DNA from: Tabrizicola sp.
GTDB lineage: Bacteria; Pseudomonadota; Alphaproteobacteria; Rhodobacterales; Rhodobacteraceae
Direction: 5' to 3'
DNA: 64,000 nucleotides
Assembly: GCF_030694085.1 (NCBI RefSeq)
Contig: NZ_JAUXZE010000009.1
Location: 124,001-188,000 of the forward strand
Shown: positions 44,524 to 53,996 of the stretch, piece after piece
How the letters are laid out: each line of letters begins with the position of its first letter
How positions within the stretch are numbered: the first letter of the stretch is position 1
Notes under the pieces: generated by a model
Told to the model about the DNA's origin: nothing
What the model saw: the letters and a program-made list of their open reading frames with translations, nothing else
Database searches by the model: none
Position numbers and translations under genes: made by a program

Positions 44524-44782
44524 TCTCGGCCTCCATCATCGCGTTGAAGATCAGTTCCGCCAGGCCCATGCCGCCCTGCTGGACGATCAGCTTCGCCTGC
44601 TCTTGCCGCAGGAAAGACGAAAACTGCGCCTCGCCCTGACCGCCACCAAAGGCGCCCTGCATCTCGCCCAGGCCGGAGTGGGCCAGCATTTCCGCCAGGA
44701 AGGTGGCCTCCAGTTCCTCGGCCTTGGCCATAAGCTGGTCGTGGCGCGACGGGGCGGGAAGTGTGATCGGTGCGATATCCAT
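44510..44782 (-). CDS. flgJ: Rod-binding protein, FlgJ N-terminal-like
   Basis: 90 residues. LMAKAEELEATFLAEMLAHSGLGEMQGAFGGG and FLRQEQAKLIVQQGGMGLAELIF match the rod-capping N-terminal domain of FlgJ, without the muramidase half. This split form is common in alphaproteobacteria, and the transglycosylase at 30196 may supply the missing activity. I chose the ATG at 44782 with AGAGG upstream; the frame extends to 44896 but lacks similarity there. Confidence 0.85.
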   Translation of the reverse strand: MDIAPITLPAPSRHDQLMAKAEELEATFLAEMLAHSGLGEMQGAFGGGQGEAQFSSFLRQEQAKLIVQQGGMGLAELIFNAMMEAENGTD

Positions 44783-44829
44783 GCGGGCCTCTGGATCAGT
44801 CGGATTTTCAGCAACGATCCATGATGGGG

Positions 44830-44844
44830 GTAAAGAATGGGTAA
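44830..44844. promoter_or_regulatory. Marginal CtrA-like pair between flgJ and fliK
   Basis: GTAA-AGAATGG-GTAA, or TTAC-N7-TTAC on the other strand, keeps the seven-base spacing between half-sites, in the space between the divergent flgJ-like and fliK genes. Each half-site has one mismatch to TTAA. Confidence 0.3.
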
Positions 44845-44890
44845 CCTCTTGACGAGATAACAGGGCAGTTGCGGCAGAAGTCGTGGAACC

Positions 44891-46690
44891 ATGCAAACAG
44901 GTCTTGTCCTATCTCCTCGCCTGACCCCCGTCCCCGAAACCGGGGGCGACAGCCCTCCTGCGCCGGACGGGGCTTTCCTGGCCTCGTTCGAGGCAGAGCC
45001 GCCAGTGGCCGAAGCGCCCGCCGGTCCGCCGGTCATGCTGGCGATGCCGGTGTCGCCGGTCATCGCCGGAGCGTCTGCGGCCACTGCGAGCAAAGGCACC
45101 GAAGCGGCGCAGCCCCGCGCAACAGGCGTTTCCCCCAGGGCGGGGACTGTCGAGGTCGAGGCCGAGGCAGTCAACTCTGAAGACCTCACCTTGCCGGGGC
45201 GAGTGCGGGGCACCGAGGGCGGGAAAGCCGCATTTCCGTCTGGCCACCAAAGTGCCGAACGAACGCACGGCGACGGGCGGGACGGCGGGGCGGCAGGTCC
45301 GATTCCGGGACGGAACGATAGGGCTGCGGCTCCTGGCTCCGGGCCATCGGACCAAGGGTCCGCCAACCGGTCAACGGTTGCCGATGCAGCACGGACAGCC
45401 TCCCGGCTGAAACGCGATGGGGAGGGGCAGGGTCCGGCCGTCTCTGGACTGTCCGACGTCGTGCGTAACGCGGTCCTGGCGCGGGCGGAAGGCTCTAACC
45501 AGGCCGCAACCCCGGAAGTGGAGAACGTGCAACCCGCAACACCGGAAGCATCGGCGTCGGCAACGGGCCGGCAGCCCGGGACGACACTGCAAGCGGCACA
45601 GGCTTGGCGCGTCGCACCAGAAGTCGGGCAGGAGCCTTCGTCCCTGCGAGTGGAGCATCGAAAGAACCTGCCACAGACCGTAGCTCCGATCCTGATGTCG
45701 GGACCGGACTCCGGCCCTGCCGCAATAGCGCCGGTGGCGCACGCCACCAGAGAGCTCAAGGCGCAAGACCAGGGCGGCAGTCTGGCAGTCCAGCCGCAAG
45801 AGAGCGCCGCCGCGGGGCACCTTGCCCTGCCGGACATTGCCGAACGCCAGCAGCAGGAAAGCCAGGCCAGGCCAGGACTGTGGGAAAGCATGTTCAGCAG
45901 TCTTGCCCTGCCCGTGTCCGCAGTGGGCCAGGGTGTTCGCGCCTTGCGACCCGTGCTGACGGTCGGGATGGAAGGCGTGCCGCAGGTACCGCCGGTCGGG
46001 GATCAGGGCGGGATTGCGATCCCGCAAGAGCCTGCCGCGGACCCGCGTGGATCTCAGGCCGTTCTGACGGCCCCCATACCGCCGACAACCGAGATACCAA
46101 AAGCCGCGACGCCGCTTCCGACCCTCATGACGTCTTGGCTCCAGCCTATGCCCTGGATGACGGCCGCAGTCGACCCTGACGGAACCACGGGTGACGAGGG
46201 GTTGCAGACGCCCTTTGCGCCCGGTGCGGTGGCAAATGCAGCCGTCGCATCTGGACCGTCGGCCGCACTGGCCACACCATCCAGCCCGGTTCCGAATGTA
46301 GCGGGCCAGATGACGGCAGCCCTGTCACAAGGCGCGGACGGGGCAACAGAACTTGCGCTGTCGCCCGATGAACTGGGCCGCGTTAGCCTGCGACTCGAGC
46401 CTGACTCCGCGAATCCCGACCGCATGGTGGTGATGATCACCTTTGAACGGCCCGAGACGCTGGACCTCTTCCGCCGCCACGCCGGGGAACTGGCCGAAGC
46501 CCTGCGCGCCGCCGGCTATGCCGGGGCCGACATCGGCTTTGGGCAGGACCGCTCTGGATCAAGCGGGTCCGAGGACTCCCACGGCCGATCTGACGACTGG
46601 GGCATGGGACAGGACCAGCCCGCCCCCGACCCTGTGCTTTCCCCCGCCCCGCGCCTTGCCGCAGGGGCCTCCCTTGACCTGAGATTGTGA
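44891..46690 (+). CDS. fliK: Flagellar hook-length control protein FliK
   Basis: 599 residues. The first ~450 are Pro/Ala/Gly-rich and low in complexity, as in FliK linkers; the C-terminal Flg_hook domain is clear (GATELALSPDELGRVSLRLEPD, VVMITFERPETLDLFRRHAGELAEALRAAGY). FliK measures the hook and triggers the FlhB switch. In rhizobia the counterpart is called MotD. The ribosome binding site is weak. A short His/Ser/Gly-rich tail ends the protein. flgD follows 7 bases later. Confidence 0.9.
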   Translation: MQTGLVLSPRLTPVPETGGDSPPAPDGAFLASFEAEPPVAEAPAGPPVMLAMPVSPVIAGASAATASKGTEAAQPRATGVSPRAGTVEVEAEAVNSEDLTLPGRVRGTEGGKAAFPSGHQSAERTHGDGRDGGAAGPIPGRNDRAAAPGSGPSDQGSANRSTVADAARTASRLKRDGEGQGPAVSGLSDVVRNAVLARAEGSNQAATPEVENVQPATPEASASATGRQPGTTLQAAQAWRVAPEVGQEPSSLRVEHRKNLPQTVAPILMSGPDSGPAAIAPVAHATRELKAQDQGGSLAVQPQESAAAGHLALPDIAERQQQESQARPGLWESMFSSLALPVSAVGQGVRALRPVLTVGMEGVPQVPPVGDQGGIAIPQEPAADPRGSQAVLTAPIPPTTEIPKAATPLPTLMTSWLQPMPWMTAAVDPDGTTGDEGLQTPFAPGAVANAAVASGPSAALATPSSPVPNVAGQMTAALSQGADGATELALSPDELGRVSLRLEPDSANPDRMVVMITFERPETLDLFRRHAGELAEALRAAGYAGADIGFGQDRSGSSGSEDSHGRSDDWGMGQDQPAPDPVLSPAPRLAAGASLDLRL

Positions 46691-46697
46691 GGCCAGA

Positions 46698-47357
46698 ATG
46701 GACATCACCGCTGTAACCAACGCCACGACCGCAGCACCTGCGGCGGCGGCGCCATCGAAGATTTCTTCGGATTTCGACACGTTCCTGCGGATGCTGACGG
46801 TGCAGATGCAGAACCAGGACCCGTTGAAGCCAATCGACTCTGCCGATTACGCAGTGCAGCTAGCCACCTTCTCGGGCGTCGAGCAGCAAGTTCGGACGAA
46901 CCAGCTTCTGGCCGACATGCAGGGCAAGTTCCAGCAGTTGGGCATGGCAGAGATGGCCAGCTGGATCGGAAAGGAAGCCCGCTCGTCTGCGCAGGTGCGC
47001 TATGAGGGCTCACCCGTGACGTTGTCGCCGAACCCGGCGGTTGGCGCCAATCGGGCGGTTCTGGCCGTACGGGACGCTCAGGGAAACCTGGTCGCCCGTG
47101 AGGAGATCCCGGTCAGCAAGGCACCCTACATCTGGCTTGGCGCCGGGGCGGATGGTGCGCCCCTGCCACCGGGAAACTACAAGATCATGCTGGAAAGCAT
47201 GAACGGAGAGCAGCTGATCGATGCCCGCCCGGTCGAACACTATGCCCGCGTGATCGAGGCGAAGGGCGGCGGGACGACGGGCACCAGACTGGTCCTGCAA
47301 GGCGGGATCGAGGTGCTGGCCAGCGACGTCACCGCCCTGCGCGAACCGCAGTCGTAG
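46698..47357 (+). CDS. flgD: Flagellar hook cap protein FlgD
   Basis: 219 residues. The N-terminal motif SDFDTFLRMLTVQMQNQDPLKPIDSADYAVQLATFSGVEQQ is diagnostic. The C-terminal half has the Ig-like FlgD_ig pattern (RAVLAVRDAQGNLVAREEIP... PPGNYKI). It caps the growing hook. flgE does not follow; twin palindromes and the convergent ubiB gene do. Thus the hook gene lies elsewhere. Confidence 0.96.
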   Translation: MDITAVTNATTAAPAAAAPSKISSDFDTFLRMLTVQMQNQDPLKPIDSADYAVQLATFSGVEQQVRTNQLLADMQGKFQQLGMAEMASWIGKEARSSAQVRYEGSPVTLSPNPAVGANRAVLAVRDAQGNLVAREEIPVSKAPYIWLGAGADGAPLPPGNYKIMLESMNGEQLIDARPVEHYARVIEAKGGGTTGTRLVLQGGIEVLASDVTALREPQS

Positions 47358-47362
47358 GGGGC

Positions 47363-47406
47363 CAAGAATTTTCGAAAATTCTTGCAAATTCCTTCGAAGG
47401 AATTTG
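47363..47406. repeat. Two abutting perfect 22-bp palindromes centred on TTCGAA, probable bidirectional terminator
   Basis: Bases 47363-47384 (left arm CAAGAATTTTC) and 47385-47406 (left arm CAAATTCCTTC) are each fully self-complementary, both centred on TTCGAA and both beginning CAA. They abut with no spacer, fill the gap between the convergent flgD (ends 47357) and ubiB (ends 47421), and are very AT-rich for this genome. Folded RNA would be two stem-loops on either strand. Bidirectional termination is the simplest reading; a dispersed repeat family is possible. Confidence 0.85.
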
Positions 47407-47420
47407 GCCTGCCCAAGCGG

Positions 47421-48953
47421 TCAGAAGAAACGGTCGAGCGAGAGACCCGCGACGAAGGCAAGGACCACTGCCATGACCCAGAGCATGGGGGCGAACGACC
47501 GACGCGGTCGGACGACGACGGTGGTCGGGTTCCCGGCGCGGATCAATTGCGCTTCGACCAGGGTGGGCAGCTTTGGCCCGAAACGCGCCATCACCCGTGC
47601 GGTCTTCAACAGGTCGCGCAGCACGGCCTTTGGTCCGATGTTCTCGCGGATGTAGCGTTCCACGATGGGGCTCGCGACCTGCCAGATGTTGATGTGCGGG
47701 TCCAATGACCGCGCCACGCCTTCCACCACGACCATCGTGCGCTGCAAGAGGATCAGCTCGGTCCGCGTCTCCATCCCGAAGCGTTCGGTCACCTCGAAGA
47801 GATAGGCCAGTAGCCGGGCCATCGAGATCCGGCTGGCATCCATGCCGAAGATCGGCTCGCCCACGGCCCGCAGGGCGCGGGCGAACTCGTCGATGTCGCG
47901 GTCGGGGGGGACGTAGCCCGCCTCGAAATGCACCTCGGCGACACGGCGGTAATCCTTGCGGATGAACCCCATCAGGATCTCGGCATAGACCCGGCGGGTA
48001 TATTCGTCGATCCGGCCCATGATCCCGAAGTCATAGGCGATGATGTCACCGTTGGCCGCGATCTTCAGGTTGCCCTGGTGCATGTCGGCATGGAAGAAGC
48101 CGTCGCGCAGCGCGTGGTTCAGGAACAGCTGCAACACGCGGGCGCCAAGGACGGTGCGGTCATGGCCGGCCGCATCGATCGCTGCGTTGTCATTCAGCCC
48201 GATCCCTTCGGCCCAGCCCAGCGTCATCACGTTGCGGCTGGACAGGAACCAGTGCGGCTTCGGGACCTGGAAGCCTTCGTCCTTTTCGGTATTCGCGGCG
48301 AATTCAGCGGCGGACGAGCTTTCCAGCCGCAGGTCCAGCTCGCCCATCACCACGCCCTCGAAATGCTTGATCACCTCGACAGGACGCAGGCGGCGGGAAA
48401 ACGGCGCGAGGCGTTCGATCCAGCGGGCGGCAAGGTAGAAGGCGTCGATGTCCTTTCGGAAGGCGCGTTCGATGCCGGGGCGCAGGACCTTGACCGCAAC
48501 CTCCTCACCGGTGTCGGCCAGCCGGGCGCGGTGGACCTGGGCGATGGAGGCAGCCGCGACAGGTTCGGAGAATTCCGAGAAGATGGTCGAGACGGGAAGC
48601 TCCAGCTCGGCCTCGATCATCTTCTTCGCGGTCTCGCTGGGGAAGGGTGGCAGCTTGTCCTGAAGGTATTTCAGCTGCTGGGCAAGCTCTTCGCCCACCA
48701 CATCCGGGCGAGTGGACAGGACCTGGCCGAACTTGATGTAGGCCGGTCCAAGCGCCGTCAGCGCGCGAGTGGCGGGGGGAAGGTCCGGGTCGCCACGAAG
48801 GCCCAGCCACTTGAAGGGCCAGCCCAGCATCCGGGCGGCAAAGCGCAGGCGCGCGGGGGCCCGGAAGGCCTCAAGCACGACATCCATCGCCCCGGTCCGC
48901 TCTAGCGTCGCGCCGGTTCGGATCAGACGGATGATGTTGTGCGGGCCCTTCAA
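47421..48953 (-). CDS. ubiB: Ubiquinone biosynthesis kinase-like protein UbiB
   Basis: 510 residues of the ABC1/ADCK family. The KxGQ motif appears as [11 protein letters not shown] (about residue 75); the Ala-rich loop [11 protein letters not shown], the invariant VKVLRPG lysine and the catalytic FHADMHQGN with YDFG(IMG) follow. Two hydrophobic helices end the protein ([21 protein letters not shown]). UbiB supports early steps of ubiquinone assembly. It overlaps ubiE by 4 nt in a minus-strand operon ubiE-ubiB. Confidence 0.96.
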   Translation of the reverse strand: MKGPHNIIRLIRTGATLERTGAMDVVLEAFRAPARLRFAARMLGWPFKWLGLRGDPDLPPATRALTALGPAYIKFGQVLSTRPDVVGEELAQQLKYLQDKLPPFPSETAKKMIEAELELPVSTIFSEFSEPVAAASIAQVHRARLADTGEEVAVKVLRPGIERAFRKDIDAFYLAARWIERLAPFSRRLRPVEVIKHFEGVVMGELDLRLESSSAAEFAANTEKDEGFQVPKPHWFLSSRNVMTLGWAEGIGLNDNAAIDAAGHDRTVLGARVLQLFLNHALRDGFFHADMHQGNLKIAANGDIIAYDFGIMGRIDEYTRRVYAEILMGFIRKDYRRVAEVHFEAGYVPPDRDIDEFARALRAVGEPIFGMDASRISMARLLAYLFEVTERFGMETRTELILLQRTMVVVEGVARSLDPHINIWQVASPIVERYIRENIGPKAVLRDLLKTARVMARFGPKLPTLVEAQLIRAGNPTTVVVRPRRSFAPMLWVMAVVLAFVAGLSLDRFF

Positions 48954-49696
48954 AGCTTCCAGCCGGAATGAAGTGCGGCGATACCCAGCGAGAGGTTGCG
49001 ATACTTCACCATGCCGAACCCGGCAGTGCGGATCATCGACGCGAAGGCCTCTTGATCCGGGAACTTCCGGATCGATTCGACAAGGTACTGGTACGACGGT
49101 CGGTCACCGGCGATGATCTGCCCCATCACCGGGATGACGTTGTACGAGTAAAGGTCATAGGCCTTTTGCAGCAGGTCGTTGGGGATCTGGCTGAACTCCA
49201 GCACCATAAGCCGACCGCCCGGTTTCAACACGCGGTAGGCTTCGGACAGTGCCTTGTCGATGTGGGTGACGTTCCTGATTCCGAACGAGATCGTGTAGAC
49301 GTCAAAGCTGCTGTCGGAGAACGGCAGCGCCATTGCGTCACCGACGATCCAGTCCAGGTGGTCATGCAGGCGTTCGGCCTCGGCGCGCTTGCGCCCCTCG
49401 ATCAGCATGGATTCGGTCATGTCGCAGACGACTGCGGTCGCGGTGGGCGCGCGACCGAGGAAGCGGAACGCCACGTCGCCGGTCCCGCCCGCCACATCCA
49501 GCAGCCGCTGGCCGGGCCGCGGGGCCAGCCAGTCCATCATCGCATCCTTCCACAGCCGGTGGATGCCCACGGACATCACATCGTTCATGATGTCGTATTT
49601 CGACGCCACCCGGGTGAAGACCTCATGCACCAGCCCGGCCTTCTCGGACTCGGGAACGAGGTGGTCGCCAAAACTGACTTGGGGTTCTTTGATCAT
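48950..49696 (-). CDS. ubiE: Ubiquinone/menaquinone C-methyltransferase UbiE
   Basis: 248 residues. The SAM motif [16 protein letters not shown] and the UbiE signatures [18 protein letters not shown] and [10 protein letters not shown] are present. It methylates the benzoquinol ring in ubiquinone synthesis. It is divergent from mutM, a common arrangement in alphaproteobacteria. The start at 49696 fits the family length. Confidence 0.97.
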   Translation of the reverse strand: MIKEPQVSFGDHLVPESEKAGLVHEVFTRVASKYDIMNDVMSVGIHRLWKDAMMDWLAPRPGQRLLDVAGGTGDVAFRFLGRAPTATAVVCDMTESMLIEGRKRAEAERLHDHLDWIVGDAMALPFSDSSFDVYTISFGIRNVTHIDKALSEAYRVLKPGGRLMVLEFSQIPNDLLQKAYDLYSYNVIPVMGQIIAGDRPSYQYLVESIRKFPDQEAFASMIRTAGFGMVKYRNLSLGIAALHSGWKL

Positions 49697-49783
49697 GCCT
49701 ATCGCCCGATTGGTGCCAGACAGGAGTTATACCGAAGCCGCGGCAAGGAAAACCTGCAACTGTGCCGCAGGAGAGGGCAAACC

Positions 49784-49864
49784 ATGTCACAGGTTCTGAA
49801 GCTGGTCCTGGGCATTGAAGAGTTCACGCTTTTCGCGCAGGAACAACTGCGCAAACCCAGGTAG
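49784..49864 (+). CDS. 26-codon leader ORF upstream of mutM
   Basis: ATG at 49784, stop TAG at 49862-49864, three bases before the mutM ATG. A strong Shine-Dalgarno (GGAGAGGG) precedes it, much better than the one before mutM itself. The peptide MSQVLKLVLGIEEFTLFAQE... is hydrophobic then charged, with no recognised family. Translation of the leader could deliver ribosomes to mutM. It may also be a chance ORF, but position and ribosome site argue for use. Confidence 0.45.
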   Translation: MSQVLKLVLGIEEFTLFAQEQLRKPR

Positions 49865-49867
49865 AAA

Positions 49868-50719
49868 ATGCCCGAACTTCCCGAAGTCGAAACCGTCCGC
49901 CGCGGCCTTCTCCCGGTCATGGAAGGTGCGGTCATCGCCCGGGCCGAGGTCAACCGGCCCGACCTGCGCTGGCCCTTGCCGGAGCGGATGGCCGACCGGC
50001 TGACCGGCAAGCGGGTGACGGCGCTGCGGCGGAGGTCCAAGTATATCCTGGCCGACCTTTCCAGCGGCGAGACCTTGCTGGTGCATCTGGGCATGTCGGG
50101 TCGGATGCTGATCTCGGGCACTCAACTGGGGACATTCTATCACGACCACCCTGCACCGCAGAAGCATGACCACATAGTCCTGCACATGGAGAATGGCGCC
50201 CGGATCACCTTCAACGACGCCCGTCGGTTTGGCGCGATGGACCTGATGCCGACCGACCGGGCCGGGGACCACCTGCTGTTGAAGGGCCTGGGGCCCGAAC
50301 CCTTCGGCAACGACTTCAACGAACCCTATCTGGCGGCCCGGCTGAACGGGCGGAAGACTCCGATCAAGTCTGCCCTTCTGGACCAGAGGATCGTTGCAGG
50401 CCTGGGCAACATCTATGTCGCGGAAACCCTGTTCCGCGCGCACATCAGCCCCCTGCGGCTGGCGGGCGACCTGAAGGAACCGCAGGCCCACGCCCTTGTC
50501 CCGATCATCCGAGAGGTGCTGGCCGAAGCCATCGAAGCGGGCGGGTCATCGTTGCGCGACTTCCGGCAGGCCAATGGCGAACTGGGCTATTTTTCCAAGC
50601 ATTTCCAGGTCTATGACCGCGCCGGCGATCCTTGTGAAACCCCCGGTTGCCAGGGCGTGATCACCCGCACCGTTCAGTCCGGGCGGTCGTCCTTCTGGTG
50701 TCCATCCTGCCAGAGTTGA
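49868..50719 (+). CDS. mutM: Formamidopyrimidine-DNA glycosylase (Fpg/MutM)
   Basis: 283 residues. It starts [14 protein letters not shown], so the catalytic Pro2 and Glu3 are present; the middle has [11 protein letters not shown], and the C-terminal zinc finger is DPCETPGC...SFWCPSCQ. It removes 8-oxoguanine and other oxidised purines. The ribosome site is weak; a small ORF with a strong site ends three bases upstream and may drive translation. Divergent from ubiE. Confidence 0.98.
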   Translation: MPELPEVETVRRGLLPVMEGAVIARAEVNRPDLRWPLPERMADRLTGKRVTALRRRSKYILADLSSGETLLVHLGMSGRMLISGTQLGTFYHDHPAPQKHDHIVLHMENGARITFNDARRFGAMDLMPTDRAGDHLLLKGLGPEPFGNDFNEPYLAARLNGRKTPIKSALLDQRIVAGLGNIYVAETLFRAHISPLRLAGDLKEPQAHALVPIIREVLAEAIEAGGSSLRDFRQANGELGYFSKHFQVYDRAGDPCETPGCQGVITRTVQSGRSSFWCPSCQS

Positions 50720-50793
50720 CTTGCCAACGCGCCGATTGGTGCTAGGAGTCACCCCGACTGCCATCAAGAAGGCGGGCAAGAGGAGAGGCGGGC

Positions 50794-51570
50794 ATGGCCT
50801 ATGAAACGCTGATCGTCGAGGTCGAGGACTATGTCTCGCTGATCCGGCTGAACCGTCCCGACGCCATGAACGCGCTGAACTCGACGCTGATGCGCGAGCT
50901 TGCGGCGGCGGTAACGGCGGCGGAAGCCAATGAACGCGTCCGCTGCGTCGTCATCACCGGGTCCGAGAAGGCCTTCGCCGCCGGGGCGGACGTCAAGGAA
51001 ATGGCGGAGAAGAGTTTCATCGACGTCTATTTCGACGACCTCTTCGGCCCCGACGCGCAAGTCATTGCCCGTGCCAGGAAGCCGATCATCGCCGCCGTCG
51101 GGGGTTATTGCCTGGGCGGCGGCTGCGAACTGGCGATGCTGTGCGACTTCATCATCGCCGCCGACAGCGCCAAGTTCGGCCAACCCGAGATCAACCTCGG
51201 GATCGTCGCCGGAATGGGCGGCACCCAGCGCCTGACCCGCGCCGTCGGCAAGTCGAAATCGATGGACATGCACCTGACCGGCCGCTTCATGGACGCGGCC
51301 GAGGCGGAACGCTGCGGACTGGTCAGCCGCGTGGTTCCGGCGAAAAGCCTGCTTGAAGAGGCGATGAAGGCCGCGCAGAAGATCGTCGAGAAATCGGCCG
51401 TCACGACCCGGGTCGTCAAGGAATGTGTGAACCGCGCGCAGGAATCCACCCTGGCCGAGGGCCTGCTGTTCGAACGCCGGATGTTCCACGCGATGTTCTC
51501 GACCGAGGACCAGAAAGAGGGAATGGCCGCCTTCCTGGAAAAGCGCCAGCCGCAGTTCCGCGACCGCTAG
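50794..51570 (+). CDS. Enoyl-CoA hydratase/isomerase family protein
   Basis: 258 residues of the crotonase family. The oxyanion-hole segments are [14 protein letters not shown] and [21 protein letters not shown], and the catalytic glutamates lie around CELAML and [19 protein letters not shown]. It hydrates 2-enoyl-CoA in fatty acid or related degradation. FadB-type partners are absent. It sits 74 bases after mutM with a ribosome site GAGGAG. It overlaps the convergent VOC gene by 4 bases. Confidence 0.95.
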   Translation: MAYETLIVEVEDYVSLIRLNRPDAMNALNSTLMRELAAAVTAAEANERVRCVVITGSEKAFAAGADVKEMAEKSFIDVYFDDLFGPDAQVIARARKPIIAAVGGYCLGGGCELAMLCDFIIAADSAKFGQPEINLGIVAGMGGTQRLTRAVGKSKSMDMHLTGRFMDAAEAERCGLVSRVVPAKSLLEEAMKAAQKIVEKSAVTTRVVKECVNRAQESTLAEGLLFERRMFHAMFSTEDQKEGMAAFLEKRQPQFRDR

Positions 51571-51932
51571 GACCCAGACGGGGGCTGCCACAGCTCGATC
51601 GGCGTGCCCTCGGGGTCGTGGATGCGGGCGAAACTGCCGTAGCTGCCGTCGCCGTCCCATTCCGCACGGGTTTCCACGGCGATACCAGCGGCCCGAAGCT
51701 GCCCGATCAGGCCTTCAAGATCATCGACCCGCAGGTTCAGCATCCATTGTTTGTCCACCGCGAAGTAGTCGGTCGTGGCCTTGAAGGGCGAAAAGACGGT
51801 CGGCCCGGCCTCTTGCATCCAGACGGCGACATCGGGCTGAGTGATGCCAAGATGGGTCTGGTACCAGGCGTTCAGCGCATCTGGGTCGCGCGCCCGGAAG
51901 AAGATGCCGCCGATGCCGGTGACCTTGGCCAT
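51567..51932 (-). CDS. VOC superfamily (glyoxalase/bleomycin resistance-like) protein
   Basis: 121 residues with paired beta-alpha-beta-beta-beta motifs ([25 protein letters not shown] and [19 protein letters not shown]... [15 protein letters not shown]). The terminal ...IELWQP glutamate is the usual metal ligand position. Substrate unknown. It overlaps the hydratase end by 4 bases on the opposite strand, with 68 bases to the HU gene behind it. Confidence 0.9.
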   Translation of the reverse strand: MAKVTGIGGIFFRARDPDALNAWYQTHLGITQPDVAVWMQEAGPTVFSPFKATTDYFAVDKQWMLNLRVDDLEGLIGQLRAAGIAVETRAEWDGDGSYGSFARIHDPEGTPIELWQPPSGS

Positions 51933-52000
51933 GCGTGCCTCGCAAATGAAAAGGGCCGCCCTCTGGCGACCCTCTCACACATCACGACAGGCGAAAAGCC

Positions 52001-52288
52001 TTAGCCGTTGACCACATCCTTCAGCGCCTTGGCGATGGCGAACTTGACCTGCTTGTCGGCGGGCTTGGTCATCGTCTCGCCCGTGGCCGGGTTGCGGACC
52101 TGACGCTCGGGGCGGGCCTTGCAGGCGACCTTGCCAAGGCCGGGCAGCGTCACGGTGCCGCCGGCGGCAACTTCGCGCGACACGACCGCAGCGATCGCAT
52201 CCAGCGCCGCATTCGCGGTCTTCTTGTCGCCGCCCATTTCTTCGGCAACAGCGGCCACCAGCTGGGTCTTGGTCATCGGTTTGGACAT
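52001..52288 (-). CDS. HU family DNA-binding protein
   Basis: 95 residues. The helical N-terminal half (TKTQLVAAVAEEMGGDKKTANAALDAIAAVV) is followed by the beta-arm GTVTLPGLGKVACKARPERQVRNPATGETM. The arm motif RNPATGE is the HU/IHF hallmark. The start at 52288 with AAGGATG upstream is the family start. It is a second-type HU rather than HupB, judged by its K/A-rich sequence; the exact paralogue cannot be assigned. Confidence 0.95.
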   Translation of the reverse strand: MSKPMTKTQLVAAVAEEMGGDKKTANAALDAIAAVVSREVAAGGTVTLPGLGKVACKARPERQVRNPATGETMTKPADKQVKFAIAKALKDVVNG

Positions 52289-52406
52289 TGGATCATCCTT
52301 CGTTGTTATTCGCTTCGTGTCATATGCACGTATCCGCCCGCAAATGGCAGGCGTCCCCCGTTCCGGGGTCCCGGCCCAGACACACGGTTTAAGGGTCAAA
52401 ATCAAC

Positions 52407-52444
52407 CCAAAAACCGCGGGACAGGCAGGTTCCCGGGCTTTTTT
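52407..52444 (-). terminator. Probable bidirectional terminator after the AMP nucleosidase gene
   Basis: A stem with CGGGA (52417-52421) and TCCCG (52431-52435), extended by CC (52414-52415) and GG (52436-52437) past a bulge at 52416, is flanked by TTTTT reading minus and TTTTTT (52439-52444) reading plus. On the minus strand it starts a few bases after the gene's stop at 52450. Confidence 0.6.
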
Positions 52445-52449
52445 GCCCC

Positions 52450-53922
52450 CTAAAGGAAGGCCGTTTCCTCGAAAGACCGCAGTTTCCGGCTGTGGAGCCG
52501 CTCGATGGGCGTGTCGCGCAACCGCTCCATCGCGCGGATGCCGATCTGAAGGTGGCGACTGACCTGGGTCTTGTAGAAGTCAGACGCCATGCCGGGCAGC
52601 TTCAGCTCGCCATGCAGGGGCTTGTCGCTGACGCAGAGGAGCGTGCCGTAGGGCACCCGGAAGCGGAACCCGTTGGCGGCGATTGTGGCCGACTCCATGT
52701 CCAGCGCGACGGCGCGCGATTGCGACAGGCGGCGGACCGGGCCGGACTGGTCGCGCAGCTCCCAGTTGCGGTTGTCGATAGTGGCGACGGTGCCGGTCCG
52801 CATGATGCGCTTCAGCTCATAGCCTTCCAGCTGGGTGACCTCGGCCACGGCCTTTTCCAGCGCGATCTGGATTTCGGCCAGCGCCGGAATCGGGACCCAG
52901 ACCGGAAGGTCGTCGTCCAGAACGTGATCCTCGCGCAGGTAGGCGTGGGCAAGGACGAAGTCACCAAGGCTCTGGCTGTTCCGCAGGCCCGCGCAATGGC
53001 CAACCATCAGCCAGGCATGCGGCCGCAGGACGGCGATGTGGTCAGTGGCGGTCTTGGCGTTGGATGGACCGACACCGATGTTGACCAGCGTGATCCCGTT
53101 CCCATCCGCGCGCTTCAGGTGGTAGGTCGGCATCTGCGGCAGCTTCGCCGTGGGCTGGATCACCCCGTCCGGCGTCTCGATCACCTGGTTGCCCGTCGCG
53201 ACAAAGGCCGTGTAGCCGCTTGTCGCGTCACCCAGGACGGCACGGGCATAGGCCTCGAACTCGTCGACGTAGAACTGGTAGTTGGTGAAGAGAACGTGGT
53301 TCTGGAAATGCGTCGGGTCGGTGGCGGTGTAGTGCGACAAACGGGCCAGCGAATAGTCCACCCGCTGCGCCGTGAACGGCGCCAGCGGCGCCGAGCCGTC
53401 GTCGTACCGCGTCATCACACCATTGACGATGTCGTCGTTGGTGGTGACCAGATCCGGCACATCGAACACATCGCGCAAGGAGAAGTCCATCACCCCTTCC
53501 TGCGGGATCGCCACAGCGCTGCCCGAGACGGCGAAGTGGACAGGCATCGGCGTCTCGGACAGACCCACGTCCACGGACACTCCGTGGTTGCGGATCAAGA
53601 GCTCGATCTGCTGGATCAGGTAGTTACGGAAGAGGTCGGGCCGGGTGACCGTGGTGGCATAGGTCCCGGGGCTTGAGACATGGCCGAAGGCAAGCCGGGT
53701 GTCGACCTTGTCGAAGCTGGCGATGGTGATGCGGATTTCCGGGTAGTAGGCCCGGATGCGGCGGCCGGGGTGGCCCTTTGACACGGTGCGCAGGAACTGG
53801 TCGGACAGGAACTGCGTGGCCTGGGAATACAGCGCCTCCAGCCGGTCAACGGCGTCGGCGGCGCTGGTAAAGCTTTCATGGGCCGGGGCATCGGGGGAAA
53901 GGATGGTATGGGCGTCGTCCAT
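52450..53922 (-). CDS. amn: AMP nucleosidase
   Basis: 490 residues. A distinctive N-terminal AMP-binding domain is followed by the nucleoside-phosphorylase-like domain (MVGHCAGLRNSQSLGDFVLAHAYLREDHVLDDDLPVWVPIPALAEIQ). It hydrolyses AMP to adenine and ribose 5-phosphate, adjusting adenylate pools. I chose the ATG at 53922 because AGGA lies six bases upstream; an in-frame ATG at 53949 lacks a site. The stop comes just before a hairpin. No operon partner. Confidence 0.95.
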   Translation of the reverse strand: MDDAHTILSPDAPAHESFTSAADAVDRLEALYSQATQFLSDQFLRTVSKGHPGRRIRAYYPEIRITIASFDKVDTRLAFGHVSSPGTYATTVTRPDLFRNYLIQQIELLIRNHGVSVDVGLSETPMPVHFAVSGSAVAIPQEGVMDFSLRDVFDVPDLVTTNDDIVNGVMTRYDDGSAPLAPFTAQRVDYSLARLSHYTATDPTHFQNHVLFTNYQFYVDEFEAYARAVLGDATSGYTAFVATGNQVIETPDGVIQPTAKLPQMPTYHLKRADGNGITLVNIGVGPSNAKTATDHIAVLRPHAWLMVGHCAGLRNSQSLGDFVLAHAYLREDHVLDDDLPVWVPIPALAEIQIALEKAVAEVTQLEGYELKRIMRTGTVATIDNRNWELRDQSGPVRRLSQSRAVALDMESATIAANGFRFRVPYGTLLCVSDKPLHGELKLPGMASDFYKTQVSRHLQIGIRAMERLRDTPIERLHSRKLRSFEETAFL

Positions 53923-53996
53923 TGCGGGTCCTGCAAATTGATCCGGCATATAAGCCGAAACTGGGGTGGCTCCGCAAGTGAAGCGATTGTGACGGG

